A stretch of DNA of 64,000 bases from Pseudomicrostroma phylloplanum (lineage: Eukaryota > Basidiomycota > Exobasidiomycetes > Microstromatales). The stretch covers positions 558,001-622,000 of the forward strand of contig BCHS01000009.1 of NCBI GenBank assembly GCA_039545275.1, read 5' to 3'. A program made the translations under genes and the position numbers. The notes beneath the pieces are model-generated. The model saw only the letters and a list, made by a program, of their open reading frames with translations. It searched no databases and was not told the DNA's origin. This document shows, piece by piece, positions 11,916 to 22,922 of the stretch (within the stretch, counting starts at the first letter, position 1; every line of letters begins with the position of its first letter).

Positions 11916-12146
11916 TTCTCGCTCGACGACGTTTCGCACGGCCCACACACGCGCCTGCGCCCCCGTCCTGCACTGACTGGACCCTGATGGACTGCAGGAG
12001 CTTCGTAGACATATTCAGACAGGAGCCGACACACGATGCAAAGACATTCTACAAAGTACGTTGCGGCAACATCAGACAGACACTGCAGTAACATCGTATC
12101 AATCATGCGATGTGGTGAATCTATCGAGTCGTCAGTGCAAGATACC

Positions 12147-15019
12147 TTAGAGGTACAATCTGTCAGAAAACGCGAGCCAGGAAGTAATGTGAGTATCTCA
12201 AGGCTGGACAGCGTACATCCCACAATCGACTGCATCTGTCAACTCACGCTTTGTCTCTGACCCCCTTCCACCCAAGAGCGTCCCACTCGTTGCGCGTGAC
12301 CCACATCTCATTCGCAGATTCCAGCCTTGGCAAAACAGCCATGCCCTTCCACGCCAGAAGCGTCGGATCGAGGTCTCGCGGCGGCGGGATGACCGAGGGG
12401 GAGATGACTGCTGATGACGATGCTGCGCTCGGAGCAGCGGCTGTGGCTCCTCCGATGGCTGTGGCATTCGCTGCGATAGCGGCCGACGAAGCTTCCGCCC
12501 TGGAGGCGGCGTGGGCTTCCAAGTGTGGGACGAGGCTGCAGCGGAAGAGAGAGAGGAGTCGAAGAGAGGCAACTCACATGTCAGCATACTGTCCATTGAC
12601 ACGGAGCCATCTACGTTGCACAGTTGCTGACTCACCGCGCTTCAATCACACCGTCCAGTCCAGGTATCCTCGCGCTGCCACCTACAACGAGAATGTTGGA
12701 TGCGAGCTTCTTCATCCTCTCCTCCCCGGTAGCCAACGTACCGCCGGCGGTGGTAGACGCTAGAAGAGAGTGATAGAGGGCGACATCGAGCGGCAGCTGA
12801 GACGACGCTTTCCGAACATCGAAGAAAGCCAATGGCGGGGGAACAGGGGTGGACCTAACCGGCGTAGGTGCCTTCTGCTGACCATCGTTAGATGCAGAGA
12901 GAGTCATGTTGCTACTACCTCCGGCGGGGCCGGGAGTAGAAGCGCCGTTCGTATCGCGGCTGGGCGTGGCGCTATCGGCTGCCTCCTCCCCACCGTTGGT
13001 CGTAGCTGGAGCTGCTGGAGCCGGCGTCGGAGCCGCTTGAGGTATCAAGTGACGGACAGAGCTGTTCATCGCCAAGGTGATCGCGTACCTTCTCTCCGAG
13101 CCATCGTCCAGATCCTCGTCGTCCTTCTGACCCCACTCAGCCTCTGCCTTGCGCTCTTCATCCTTCTTGGCAAAGTCGATCACGCGCACTCCCAGGCCAA
13201 ACAGAGCCATTGGCGCCAAGATCGCCTCATCGTACACTCTCACTTCCCACTTCTTTGTGGCGACTGAGGGAAGCCGAAGGTAGAAGTTGAAGATGAAGAG
13301 ACCGATCTGAGACGCGTCCAGCGTGATCATCTGCTTCTTCAGATCCTCTAGTACGAGCGTATCGGCAACGCGAAGGGCGGGAGAGCAATCCTTGTATCCA
13401 AAGTTGGCCCTAACGAGAAGCTGATGGAGGAACTGGGTGACATCTTCGCCTCCATAGTCTAGATGCATTCTAGTCTCTTGCAGTAGCAGGCCTTCGTCGA
13501 CGCAGGAAATGCTGATGCGCTCTCCTCCGGCATGAATGACACATGCCGAGCTCATGCCAGCGCCATAAGTAGCAGCAGTACTTTCTTGCTGTACAATAAT
13601 CTGGGAGAAACCCATGTCTACGAGAAGGAGCTGGGTCAGAGCTCTCAAGTCGTACTTGGGGAACAGATCTGGCACCAGAAGGATCACAGAGTGAGCGGAG
13701 TACTGCTTGCGAGGAATGCCAAGTCCGTATAGGGTCTGACCCATGCCCTCGACCGACTTGCCAGGCGCAGACAAGTCCTCGCGAGGCGAAGAGATGATGC
13801 CTTCAAATATTGCTTGCGTATCGTTGATCAGGACTCGCTCGGCTGCCGACCCAAAGTCGTCCATGTACGATGCATAGTTGAGCTTACCAGCCCGGAAAGG
13901 ACGGTAGAGCTTCCAAGGTCTTCCATCCTGCTTTGCCTGTACTTCTGCCTCTTTGCCGGGAGACGGAGAAAGAGAGGGTATACGAAGCGCTCTTTCGCCC
14001 AGCTCCACTTCGCGGGACTCCTTTGGCTTCTCGGGCGTCCACTCGTCTCCAAAGTCGTTATGGGAAGGCACCTTCTCTGGCTGTACCTGAGCATTATAGC
14101 TTGCTGCCAGTCCTTTGCCGTTCGAAACGCCGCGTAGCTTCATATTTCGCATTATCGAGCGCAGGTCCGCCCGAAGGAGACCAATTCGAGCTTCCAGCTG
14201 GAATGGAAGCGATGCGAGGGTGTCAGAAGCAGGCTATGATCAGAAGGACAGAGTTACCAGAACTCACCGGATCAGCTTTCTTAGCCTCGCCTTCGACCGT
14301 CCCCTCCATCTCTTCGTCTTCGCCCTGCTGCCCGGCTCCGCTTGTACCATTCTGAGGGGCATCTGGTGATGAGGCCTTGGCCGACTTCGAAGGCGCATCT
14401 GCCTTCGCGCTTCGCCGTGCCAGTACATTGGGCCATTGCACGGGACCTACGTCTGTTGCAAGCCCAACTCGAATGTGGGTAGAACCAGGATGAATAATGA
14501 TGGTTCGCGCTGCGAGGCTCTTGTCGGACTGGAGTGAAGAAGGATCTGAGATCAGATCATCTGTTTGAGCCTCGAGGCAGCTCTGATGTATAGCGCTCAC
14601 TCACCTCGGCGCCTTCATCATCACTATCGCCATCTTCTGCCGAGCCAGCTTTCCTCTTCCTCGCTGCCCATGTCACTCTGGCCCCGTTGGCTGCTTCCCT
14701 TCCTGCGATTGTCTGCTGGTCTGTCTTGATGTACGATGAGGTGACGTCTGATCGAAAGGCCGGCAGCAGCGAGCGTCAAATCCCCTGCAAGAGTTTCGAG
14801 CAAGAGCACGAATGTACACTCACATTTTGTGGTCATAGGCGGAGGAGGATAGAAGTGGCTATACTGAACAGCGTGCTTCCGAGTGTCTTTGCCTCTGGGC
14901 ACCTCAGACGGCACGGACGGTACTGACACGGACGGGTCTTGGGCTTCAGCTACAGCCACGGGAGGCCCGCTAGCAAGCGCTGCTGCTTGCACGCTCTGAC
15001 TGCCCTCGCCGTTGGACAT
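12147..15019 (-). CDS. ARP8: Actin-related protein 8, INO80 complex subunit
   Basis: Exons 15019-14824, 14747-14605, 14528-14268, 14197-12636, 12535-12248 and 12159-12147 sum to 820 residues. The actin fold appears as SLAARTIIIHPGSTHIRVG (phosphate-1 region), an Arp8-type LNYASYMDDFGSAAERV block, VILLVPDLFPKYDLRALTQL, QESTAATYGAGMSSACVIHAG (phosphate-2), NILVVGGSARIPGLDGV (adenosine region), and the end AWKGMAVLPRLESANEMW. Low-complexity insertions follow VRHLIPQAAPTP and HAASRAEASSAA. Arp8 lies in the nuclear INO80 remodeller, where the Arp8 module binds linker DNA and histones. The last coding exon is only 13 nt and adds ALYL-stop, matching the family's hydrophobic C-terminus. A 33-nt cassette inside the 100-nt intron 12536-12635 could be included in frame. 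Start MSNGEGS is the only ATG in a suitable place. Confidence 0.9.
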
Positions 15020-16821
15020 GGTGAAGGTGAGACGTAGTCAGTACGGGTAGACAAGCGACGTGCAACGATGGCTGGCGGGAAGAAGAGGCGATGCAGACAC
15101 GACGGAAGCAGCGCCCGCCGCCCCCGCATGGACAAGCGGAGTACGGAAGCGGCGAGGCTGGCAGTGCCGTCAGATCCTAAAGGTACTGTCAGAGAATCAT
15201 AGACGGAAGCGACTCTGGAGGATGATTCTGCTCGCAACAAGGAGCCTTCGTCCTTGCAGACTCATCGATCGCTGTTGTTCGTAGTTTCGGGGCCGCCGAA
15301 AGAAGCGGTGATACTAGCACCTGGGAGGACAAGCCTTCGCCCGCTGCGTGAACCTCCGAGGACTATGTTCACTGCATTAGCTCGCAACAGTCAGCGAGAG
15401 CAGCTTCATTCGCAACCTGCTGACAATTGTGGATACAGGCTGTGTTCGGCTTTGCTGCTGACCTACTGATCGGACCAAGGATTTGGCGCTCGCTGTTTAC
15501 CCTGAACGCATCTCTGTTCCTGGCCCAGCAGAGAGCCATCTTCATACCTTTCGCCGGCGACACAAGGGCAGTAGACGAGGTTCCACGTCCCGAAGGCGAG
15601 GGCGAGGGGAGGTCAGTCCACGAGCTCATGCCCTGGGTGTCTTGGCACAGTCCGGCACTGGAACAGGAATGGTAGAGCTTGATCGGCACAGGTAGGGCTG
15701 GTCGAGACACTCAGACATGCCAATGAGCGGTCAATGTAGAGTGTGTACTGATCATTTACAACGTTCCTGAATAACTTCCGAAGGTTGCGGAATTGTCCGT
15801 CGGATAATCTGGGAGGAGCAAAGAGCGATTGTGACCATCTTGGTCTGGACCTGGATTGTGGTCGACGTAAGCCAGCCGTTCCGCGACTGGGGACCAATCT
15901 GGGCTGCCCCAGAAGGACTTCTAAACCCTAAGGGAGCAGCGGGGGCGGCGGCAGAATGCAAGAGAAGTGTCGCAGCATCTCCAGAGCGGCCAAGCGAAGG
16001 CCAAGCGAAGGCCAAGCGAGCCAATGCAGACGCGAAGAATGAACGACGTGATGAGACCCATCTCGACTTTGCTAGAGACGAGAATATCGACTCCTCACCT
16101 CACCAGGCTCAAGCGGGCGGAAGTCCTTGGCGCCGGCCGTCGATGGCTCTGGCGGGGCGCCACGCGCCGCGGGGACTGCATCGCGTCGCAGGCTGAGGAA
16201 TGTGAGGCACGGCACCGGCACCACGCCAGTATTCACATGAGAACAACACACCCAACACACCTCGACGCCCAAAGAAGAGGCTCGAGGGCACAGGGGCGCA
16301 AGGACGCAGGTGTCCATCCAGGTCTCCAAGGGCACTCGCTGCAGAGAAGCAACAATGCGATCAGACACGCACACAGGCGAACGGGCGATTCGTGCCAATC
16401 GGGATTGACAGGTGAAGCGGAGGAGCGGCGTCCGCCTGCCAGAGGGGACCAGCTCTGGCACAACGGTGTGGGTGTGGGTGTGTGGGCCGGGTCCCCCTCT
16501 CGAGGCATATACTTTACCCCTCTACGTCCCCCGCTCCCTCTTGCTCCTCGTACCCATTGTCAATCTTTTGTTCCTGCCTCCCCTCCCTCCAAACAAGCAC
16601 CCCACCCTCTTGCCGCGGCAACGACGCCTCCTTCGAGACCTTCTTCACTCTTTCTCATTGGGTCACTCCTCCTTGGGTCCGCGTCCGCTCCTCCCTCACT
16701 GTCTTTCACTTGATCGAATCAATCACAGCCTCCTCCTCCTCCATTTCCTCGGCATTGCCTCCATCCCTCTCCACGTCTCAATTCTCCTACATCGCCTTAG
16801 ACTCGCCTCAACACGACTACG
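15020..16821. other. Long divergent intergenic region, 1.8 kb
   Basis: It lies between the starts of ARP8 and the expansin-like gene. No conserved protein could be read in any frame. It contains three tandem copies of an 11-mer at 15988-16020 and a strongly CT-rich stretch from about 16500 to the ATG at 16822, which is typical of a fungal promoter and 5' leader for a highly expressed secreted protein. Short open frames here (for example 15369-15710 on the minus strand) look like chance. Confidence 0.55.
15988..16020. repeat. Three tandem 11-mers (GGCCAAGCGAA)
   Basis: Units at 15988-15998 and 15999-16009 are identical and the third, 16010-16020, differs only at its last base. They sit in the intergenic region upstream of the expansin-like gene. 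Confidence 0.85.
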
Positions 16822-18829
16822 ATGAAGTCCACTCTTACCCTCACCGCCCTCGGCGCCCTTGCCGCTTTCGTGTCCCTCTCGCCAGCCTCTGTAGATGCCT
16901 CGTCGGCACGACACAGCAACAGGGCATTCGCTGGCCACAAGCAGATGCTTTCTAAGAGGTCGTATTCGGGTCAGGCAACTTGGTACAACGTCGAGACTGG
17001 AAACCAAGGGTGAGTGTTTTGACCAGCAGGGCCCCAGTGTGGTTGCATGTCCGTCTGTCTGTCTGTCTGTCTGAATGCTGAACCTCCTACCTTGGTCGGT
17101 CGGCACCCTTTGATAGCGCATGTGGTCAATACCTGAGCAACAGCGGCTACACCGTCGCCGTCAACTCCGGCCAGTACAACAGCGCATGGTGTGGACAGAC
17201 GATTACCATCAGCGCCAACGGCAAGACGCACACAGCCACAATCCAGGATGAGTGCCCACAGAGCGCAGAGACCTGTCATTACGGCGCGCTGGACTTGAGT
17301 CCCGCCCTGTTCAACTACTTTTACTCTGCAAGCACCGGAGTATTCGACATGACGTGGTCCTTCGGTGGTAGTTCCGGAGGAGGAAGCAGCTCGAGCTCGA
17401 GCAGCAGCAGCAGCAGCAATGACGATGACGACGACGACGATGACAGCAGCAGCAGCAGCAGCTCGAGCAGCAGTAGCAGCAGTCACAGCAGTAGCAACAA
17501 CGATGACGATGATGACGACGACGCGGCTGCATCGCGATCAGCCAAGGCTAGCGCATCTCGGGTAAGTGTAGCTTCTGACGGTCGCCATGCCAAGCATCAT
17601 CGAGTGCTTTTCACTGAAGCCTGACTTGCCTTTTGCTCCTCATAGGCCTCTGCAGCAGCTGCCAGTCGATCAAAAGCCGCCGCTTACGCCCAGTCCACCA
17701 AGGCTGCTGCTGCTTCGTCTGCTTCCGTCGCTTCTGAGGCGTCCGCTGCTTCCAAAGCTTCTGCTGCCTCTGCCGCCAGCAAGAGCTCTACTTCTGCGGC
17801 TGCTGCATCATCCGAGAGCAAGGCTGAGAAGCTGGCTAGTGAGTGCTCCAGAGTGCGATGACATCAGGCAAGGGAAGCTGACATTGCTTTATACGGTGAT
17901 CTCGCAGGCATCTCCTCCGCTTCCGAGGCTTCTGAATCCCAAGCATCTCGTTCTAGTGTCAGCGCTGAGGCCTCCGCTTCTTCGGCGTCCAAGGCTTCCA
18001 AGTCCAAGGCTGCTCACAGATCTCACCAGGCGAGTCTCGCATCTGAGTCTTCTGCTTCTAAAGCATCAGCATCAGCTGCCTCTGCTTCTGCTTCGAGGGC
18101 ATCTGCGCATGCTTCGAGGGCATCTGCGGCTGCTTCGCGAGCATCAGTATCATCAGTGTCTGCTTCGAAGGCCTCAGTGTCTTCTAAGCACAGGCACGCA
18201 TCATTGGCTTCGGTAGCCTCCGCCTCAAGCGCCTCTGTAGCTGCTGCGCATTCCGAAGCATCTGAGCTGGTAAGTGGATCGCTCCTTCAATTCCTCGGTC
18301 CTTGGTCCTCCTCCCGTCTTGTCTCCCTTCTAGGGTGAAGCCCAACGACCAATGTCGGTGCTTCACCGGTCTACCAATACCCCACATCTACAAGCGGCAC
18401 AGACAGACGGGAGGAGGACGAAGGACTGGCGAATGGTCTGACGACAATCATACCAGCCTATGTCTCTTGGACGGCTCAGTACTTGGCTACAGACTCTTCT
18501 TGAGGCCTAGGCTACCGGCTGCTTCTCCTTTTGCCATAGGCGCCTTCGTGTCCCTCAGCCCGTGCTGTTCTTGTCGATGCGATGGGCGAGACGGTCGCCG
18601 TGTTCCCCTCTGACAGCTCCGTTCTCCTTGATCCATCACGATCAGCAGCTGACCCAACTCTCTTCTTCCCTTTCTCCATCCTTTGTGCCAACAGAAAGCC
18701 GCATCGTCATCTTCTTCCGCTGCTGCCGCCGCTGCTTCTGCATCGGAGGCTGCTGAGCCCAAGAACGTCAACAACCTCAGCGACGTCATTGCCGGTATGG
18801 CTCAGCTGGCGCAATTCGCCAACGCCTAA
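16822..18829 (+). CDS. Secreted expansin-like (DPBB) protein with Ser/Asp and Ala/Ser low-complexity tail
   Basis: Exons 16822-17009, 17117-17561, 17646-17838, 17908-18269 and 18695-18829 give 440 residues. Residues 1 to about 26 are a signal peptide (MKSTLTLTALGALAAFVSLS). SYSGQATWYNVETGNQGACG, the Cys pairs and HYGALDLSPALFNYF mark a double-psi beta-barrel of the fungal expansin-like/barwin group, about residues 46-150. There is no second expansin domain (CBM63). Instead come alternating poly-Ser and poly-Asp tracts, then some 230 residues dominated by Ala and Ser with scattered Lys, Arg and His, ending NNLSDVIAGMAQLAQFANA. No GPI signal was seen. Such proteins act in or on cell walls by loosening polysaccharides or as plant-interaction proteins; activity here is inferred. 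The last intron (425 nt) is about five times longer than its neighbours, and the first intron carries a GTCT microsatellite. Confidence 0.82.
17053..17074. repeat. GTCT tetranucleotide microsatellite inside an intron
   Basis: Five or so tandem GTCT units lie within the first intron (17010-17116) of the expansin-like gene. They are expected to be length-polymorphic; no function is implied. Confidence 0.85.
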
Positions 18830-19651
18830 AGAGAGTAATTGGACACTCGCAAAACGGACCTCGTGCGGGCTACTCTTGCAAGTCGGCAAGTAGCTCTGCG
18901 TTCAGACAACGGGCCGTCCCTCTCTTCTCTACCATATCCAGCCTCTTTCTCGTCGTCAGTCAGGCTCGCGCGCTTCCCCAGTCCGGCCTTTCCCCATGTC
19001 CATGTCCCGTCCCTTTCGTCTTCGATTGGCCGCTGTGCTCTTTCTCCCTCTCTTGTTTCCTCATCCACTTTCGCTTCGCTTCATGGGTCAAGAGACTCCT
19101 TCACGTCTTCCCGGCACTCTTCTCAGTTCCAGTCCAGTTCATTCGAGGTAACCGACGGATTCTCCCAGCTCCCGGCGAGCGGGAATCTCGACCTCTGTCG
19201 CTGCCTCACTCTCACTCTCTCCTTTATCGATGGTCGACGTCGGCTTCGGCTTCCACTTTCGGCCTTTGTATGACTTTTTGCTCTAGCATACCACCAAGGA
19301 CTTTTACAAGTTTGAAATCTCTCTTTACATGTTCTGTTCTGTTCGCCATTGTGTTTGCGAGGGTAGCACGCCTCTTGATACTACATTCGCCCTTGTGAAT
19401 ACTACGACTTCTTCTCATCCTGTCTTCTTTCGTGCTTAGGTAGACTGGGTGCAGAGGGCCTAGAACATACCGCTGTGAGTTCCTCCTCTGTGACAAGCAG
19501 AGCGGCAGTCCCTTCTGTAGAGCGGCAGAGTTTGAGTGTATTGATTTGATTGTACTGCATTACCCCACCTTCACGAGCTCTAAGAGGAATGTCCACCACG
19601 GCCAAGTCCGCTGCTGCGTCGCCCCACCTCTCGCTACTCCCACTCTCACTC
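18830..19651. other. Convergent 3' region, 822 bp
   Basis: The plus-strand secreted-protein gene and the minus-strand TRP2 gene end here. The sequence is mostly C/T-rich on the plus strand. No further gene was recognised. Confidence 0.55.
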
Positions 19652-21389
19652 CTACTCCTGCTCCTGCAATTGTCGATAGTACTCCTCCGCCCTCTGGAGC
19701 GTCCTCACATTCGCTCCGAGCTTATTAATCGTCTCTACATACTCATCCTCCTCGACGCTATCATAGACGATTCCACCTCCAGCCTGTAGATAGGCGGTTC
19801 CCTTTGTGAAGAGCATGGTGCGAATGGCAATGCACACGTCCATTTCGCTAGAGGCATAGTCGATGTGTCCCACCGCGCCGGCGTATACCCCGCGTGTCTC
19901 TTGCTCGAGGGAGGAGACGAGCTCGATTGCTCGGATCTTGGGAGCGCCGGAGACTGTGCCTGCTGGGAAGATGGAGCGGAGGGCGTCGAACCTGGAATGG
20001 TGTGAGGAAGAGGGGGAGGGAATGTCAAAGAGGCAGAGTCAGCGGCTGTGGGATCCCTCTTGCTGTCCCCTCGCACATGCTCAAGTGGCAGACTCACCTG
20101 TTCTTGCCCGCCCTGAGCATACCAGTAATCTTGCTCGTCAAGTGGATGACATGACTGAACTTCTCAATCTGCATGAAAGTCTCCACCGTCGTCGTCCTCG
20201 GATCGCAGACCCTACTGACATCGTTCCTCGCCAGATCCACGAGCATCACATGTTCCGCCTTGTCCTTGTCGCTGCCCTGCAGCTCTCGACCCAACCGCTC
20301 GTCCTCCTCGGCAGTAGCGCCGCGCTTGACTGTCCCGGCAATGGCGTGCACGCTGACCTTGTTTGCTTCGATCTTGCAAAGAGTCTCGGGGGAAGCGCCT
20401 ACGATTTCGCAGTCGTCGCCGACGTTGAGGTAGAACATGTACGGCGAAGGGTTCACCTGCCGTAGATGCCGGTACACATTGAAGGGGTGCAGCTCTGTCT
20501 TTTTGGCCAAACGCTGCGAGGGTACAGCTTGGATGATCTCACCAGCGACGATGTGCTTGCGCAGAGCTGTGACAAAGCCTTCGTAGCCCGCCTTGCCTAC
20601 GTTTGATACGGCGGGGTGGTCGCCCACGATCTTGGGCTGGTAGGGCAGGGGTGTATGGTCGGATGTGATGATGGAGAGAAGGTTCCAGACCCTTTGCGAT
20701 GCGGCGTCGTAAAGGGAAGAGACGAGCTCGGGGGTGGCAGCAGCAGCGACCGCTGAGCTCGACGACGTAGCAGAGCCATTGACCTGCTGTGATGCTTGCG
20801 CCCTGGGAAGAGCGACGTGGGAAACGACCTTGATGTTCTGGTAGATGTGGTCGAAGATGATCACCTCGTCGCAGAACATCCATACCGATTCGGGAATACC
20901 AAGATTGTCCTTGAGGGGAGTCTTCGTACGAGGCTCGAAATGCTGAATACAGTCGTAGGCCAGGTATCCCATGGCTCCTCCGGTGAACTTGGGCAGCTCA
21001 GGCAGAGCGACGTACTGAATGTTCTGTAGCTCGGCCTCTACCGCCTTGAGCGGGTCTCCTTGCACGTCCATCCCTGGCAGAGGACCAGAGCGGATTACCT
21101 TGTAAGGGTTTGCTCCTACGAAGGAGTACCGTCCAATCTTCTCTCCGCCGGTGACGCTCTCGCAGAGGAAACTCCGGCAGTCCTTCTGAGCTCCTTTTGT
21201 TAGACGGAGGTAGGCCATTACCGGAGTGATGAGGTCGGCGGGGATGGTGACATACACTGGGACAGTGTTGCCCTTGGAGGGCTGCGATGAAGCGCCATCG
21301 TTGCCCAAGAGGAGGGAAGTGACCTCTGCAAGGGAGGGACTGGGAGCAGGCTGGGAGTGATACGAATCGGAGAGGTTGGTATGAGTCAT
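19652..21389 (-). CDS. TRP2: Anthranilate synthase component I
   Basis: Exons 21389-20098 and 19991-19652 encode 543 residues. It converts chorismate and glutamine (with the TRP3-type partner) to anthranilate, the first committed step of tryptophan synthesis, in the cytosol. Chorismate-binding motifs are all present: [46 protein letters not shown] and [15 protein letters not shown]. The N-terminal regulatory element reads [17 protein letters not shown], where many orthologues have LLES; this site takes part in tryptophan feedback, so its response could differ. The start is the ATG at 21389; the open frame upstream begins without an ATG. The start codon overlaps a TGACTCA sequence. The gene is divergent from the eIF3j gene. 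Length matches fungal Trp2 (about 500-550). Confidence 0.95.
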
Positions 21390-21805
21390 TGTGAGAAAGT
21401 TGGTGAAGGTTAGGCTGCCAACCCGGAGGAACAGCCGGTCGGCGGACAAGGATTTGGAATCCTGATTACCTGGCGTGCCTCTACACTCACCCCTTTCATC
21501 ATCTTCCTATTGCTGCTGCTGCGATGATACGACTTTGTTCCTGACGGCAGATGGAGCGGATGGTAGGCACCAAGCTGCGAACCAGGGCAGCCCAAGCCGG
21601 CCGGCGGAAAGGGCATCAGAAAGAAAGAGAGTAGCCAAAATCGGAACGGAAGAGCGGGGCAGGGCACACCACCTGCGAAGGGAAAAGCACCGAAGAGGTG
21701 CAGCTGCTGCTCCCGTTCCTCTTCTTTCGCTCTTGTTCCCATACACAGCACCTACACTCGTACTTCTCTACCTCTCTAGGTCAGCTCACACCTTCGCTTT
21801 GCAAT
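21390..21805. promoter_or_regulatory. Divergent promoter between TRP2 and the eIF3j gene
   Basis: The 416-bp gap lies between two outward-facing starts and should contain both promoters. The eIF3j side has a pyrimidine-rich leader. No binding site is claimed within the gap itself. Confidence 0.45.
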
Positions 21806-22724
21806 ATGAGTGACTGGGACGCATCTTCTGGCGACGAAGCCCCTGCCAAGGCCGCCCCTGCTGTCTCCCTCGCAGGCGGAGCTGTCCCCCGACGCAGGTT
21901 CGACGACGAAGATGCCGAAGAGGAGATCAAGGAGGACTGGGAGTCCTCCGACGACGAAGCCAAGACCAAGGCTGCTTCTTCCTCCACGAGTGCCGCGGTC
22001 CCTCCACCTCGGAAGAAGAAGAGCGTGAAGCAGAAGATTGCAGAGAAGGAGGAGGAAGAGAGGAGGAGAGCGCAGCAGGCTCTCAGCATGGGACAGGAGC
22101 CCGAGGATGGAGTGGATCCGATGGAGTATGATCCCATTGCTCGCAAGAGGGCACTACAGCAGGCTGAGATTGACGCAGATGTAGAGTCGGCAGCGAGTCT
22201 GTTGGGCTTTGCCAGTGTCAGCAAGGGTGAGTAAGATCGAAGGAGGTAGAAGGGGCTTGAGCCAATACTGAAGTCATCTGCCCTTCTCTCTCTCCCCGCA
22301 ATGCTCAGACTCGACTGCGACCTCCCTCAGCTCCGCAAAGCCCTCCTCAAAGGAAGAATGGGAGCAGCTCGCAGCAGAAATCTTCGTCTCCATCCTCAAA
22401 ACCCAATCCTCCCGCGACCCAACCGGCTACGCAAAGCACTTTGTCCCCGCCCTTACCCGCCAGCTGGTGGCCCCTACACGCGACGTGGATATTCGCAAGT
22501 TGTCCACTTCGGTCAAGACGTGGGCGGAGGAGAAGACAAAGGCGGATAAGGAGGCGAAGAAGAGTGGTGGGAGGGCCAATTTGGCTGTTGCTGCTGCTAC
22601 TGGAGGAACGACTGGGGCTGCTAAGCCGAAGACTGTGGGCACTGCTAGTGCCAAGAACACGTACGACTTGGGAGCGTATGGAGATGAAGTGCTGGATGAC
22701 GGAGATGATCTGGACTTCATGTAG
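21806..22724 (+). CDS. HCR1: Translation initiation factor eIF3 subunit J
   Basis: Exons 21806-22226 and 22309-22724 give 278 residues. The acidic N-terminus starts MSDWDASSGDEAP and contains the family's EEIKEDWESSDDE motif. A basic helix (KKKSVKQKIAEKEEEERRRA) follows, then DPIARKRALQQAEIDADVESA and a helical C-terminal half, ending in DLGAYGDEVLDDGDDLDFM, close to the typical eIF3j end. The protein is a loosely bound eIF3 subunit that helps scan start codons, and in yeast also assists 20S pre-rRNA processing. Start and both splice sites are unambiguous. Confidence 0.93.
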
Positions 22725-22922
22725 AAGCCCAGGTAGAAGCCCATGTAGAGCTTATTGGAATAGAGAAGTATGAGAGACCGCGAGCGCTCTCTCTGTAGCT
22801 CGGGACGAATACTATAGATGTCGTTCTTTCTCACAACAAAACATATAGGGTTAGAGGTGTTGATCTCTGTGATATACGACCGACACACTGCGTGACAGGT
22901 ATACTGTGCTTTTCTAGCCCTT

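Noticed and set aside
12611..12635. A 25-nt micro-intron in ARP8
   Set aside because: It gives a valid frame but a single 100-nt intron (12536-12635) with the same phase is simpler and typical in size. Kept only as an alternative cassette.
15369..15710. Minus-strand open frame in the ARP8/expansin-like interval
   Set aside because: Short, no motif, no splice partners; looks like chance.
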